5,683 bases of DNA from a bacterium (GTDB lineage Archaea > Thermoproteota > Nitrososphaeria > Nitrososphaerales > Nitrososphaeraceae): positions 1 through 5,683 of the forward strand of contig JACMIO010000109.1 in NCBI GenBank assembly GCA_014381105.1, written 5' to 3'. The notes beneath the pieces are model-generated. The model made no database searches. It was not told where the DNA came from and saw only the letters and a list, made by a program, of their open reading frames with translations. The position numbers and the translations under genes were made by a program. Positions 5,443-5,683 of the stretch are shown here, piece by piece; positions within the stretch are counted from its first letter, which is position 1, and every line of letters begins with the position of its first letter.

Positions 5443-5454
5443 TTAAAATAAATA
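5443..5454 (+). promoter_or_regulatory. Likely TATA box of the winged-helix regulator gene
   Basis: TTAAAATAAATA is centred about 24 bp upstream of the ATG at 5473, the spacing expected for a leaderless archaeal mRNA. Together with the T9 run upstream, it shows that the regulator has its own promoter rather than being cotranscribed with cdvA. Confidence 0.5.
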
Positions 5455-5472
5455 ACTTTAGTGTATCTTGAT

Positions 5473-5683
5473 ATGAAATACAGAAGTAGAACAGAAATAG
5501 TAGCAATGATCCTAGAAGCAGCAAATGGCAGTGTAACAAAGACCAGAATCATGTACAAAGCCTTTCTTAGCTATGCTCAATTGAAGGAATATCTTTCTGT
5601 ACTCATTGAAAATAATTTGCTAGAATATTTAGAAGGCTCACAAAACTACAAAACTACAGAAAAAGGATTGAATTTCCTGAAAA
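5473..5683 (+). CDS. ArnR1-like winged-helix transcriptional regulator, N-terminal part
   Basis: The frame opens with ATG at 5473 and runs off the right edge after 70 codons. The sequence is a compact winged helix: helix 1 (about 5-17, R-T-E-I-V-A-M-I-L-E-A-A), helix 2 (22-30, T-K-T-R-I-M-Y-K-A), a recognition helix (34-47, Y-A-Q-L-K-E-Y-L-S-V-L), and a wing (50-62, L-E-Y-L-E-G-S-Q-N-Y-K-T-T) followed by T-E-K-G-L-N-F-L. This matches the small single-domain archaeal regulators of the HTH_45/ArnR1-like type, which are numerous in ammonia-oxidising archaea and usually about 90-100 residues long, so only the last part should be missing. Target genes and signal are unknown. It follows cdvA on the same strand after 176 bp, with its own promoter and a terminator between. 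Confidence 0.88.
   Translation, partial: MKYRSRTEIVAMILEAANGSVTKTRIMYKAFLSYAQLKEYLSVLIENNLLEYLEGSQNYKTTEKGLNFLK

Noticed and set aside
5297..5472. Possible small gene or structured RNA in the longest intergenic region
   Set aside because: No convincing open frame, hairpin or repeat was seen; the T9 terminator and the TATA-like box explain the visible structure.

Overview
The window looks like a piece of an AT-rich ammonia-oxidising archaeon (Thaumarchaeota/Nitrososphaeria). The evidence is a CdvA cell-division protein, an archaeal FEN-1, a two-domain ThyX-like protein, an ArnR1-like winged-helix regulator, single genes packed at 12-176 bp spacing, TATA-like boxes a short distance upstream of starts, and no Shine-Dalgarno sequence before any start. 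The low G+C by eye would suit a Nitrosocosmicus-like or Nitrosopumilus-like genome better than Nitrososphaera proper, but the genus cannot be fixed from this sequence alone.

Layout, left to right: the C-terminal end of an AMP-forming acetyl-CoA synthetase (+); a membrane-anchored DUF192 protein (-); a two-cluster ferredoxin with one Cys replaced by Asp (+); a small three-helix membrane protein of unknown role (-); FEN-1 flap endonuclease (+); a 549-residue tandem ThyX-like protein (-); CdvA (+); and the N-terminal 70 residues of a winged-helix regulator (+) that runs off the right end. Up to CdvA the strands alternate gene by gene, so promoters fall in three divergent intergenic regions (about 129-148 bp each) and gene ends meet in three convergent ones. 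No multi-gene operon is visible.

FEN-1 (Okazaki-fragment maturation and repair), the ThyX-like protein (dTMP synthesis by family) and CdvA (membrane recruitment of the ESCRT-III-like division machinery) sit side by side, a small neighbourhood for chromosome replication, DNA precursor supply and cytokinesis. The thyX-like and cdvA genes share one divergent promoter region.

The most interesting signal is in the ThyX-like protein. Its two ThyX-like halves have decayed in complementary ways: the N-terminal half keeps the E-x-S-x-R-Y part of the signature and the R-x-x-L-P arginine, while the C-terminal half keeps R-H-R, the N-x-R motif and the catalytic-type arginine. This pattern predicts one composite active site and one dead site per chain. 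No mobile elements, CRISPR arrays, tRNA or rRNA genes were seen, and no intergenic stretch exceeds about 180 bp.
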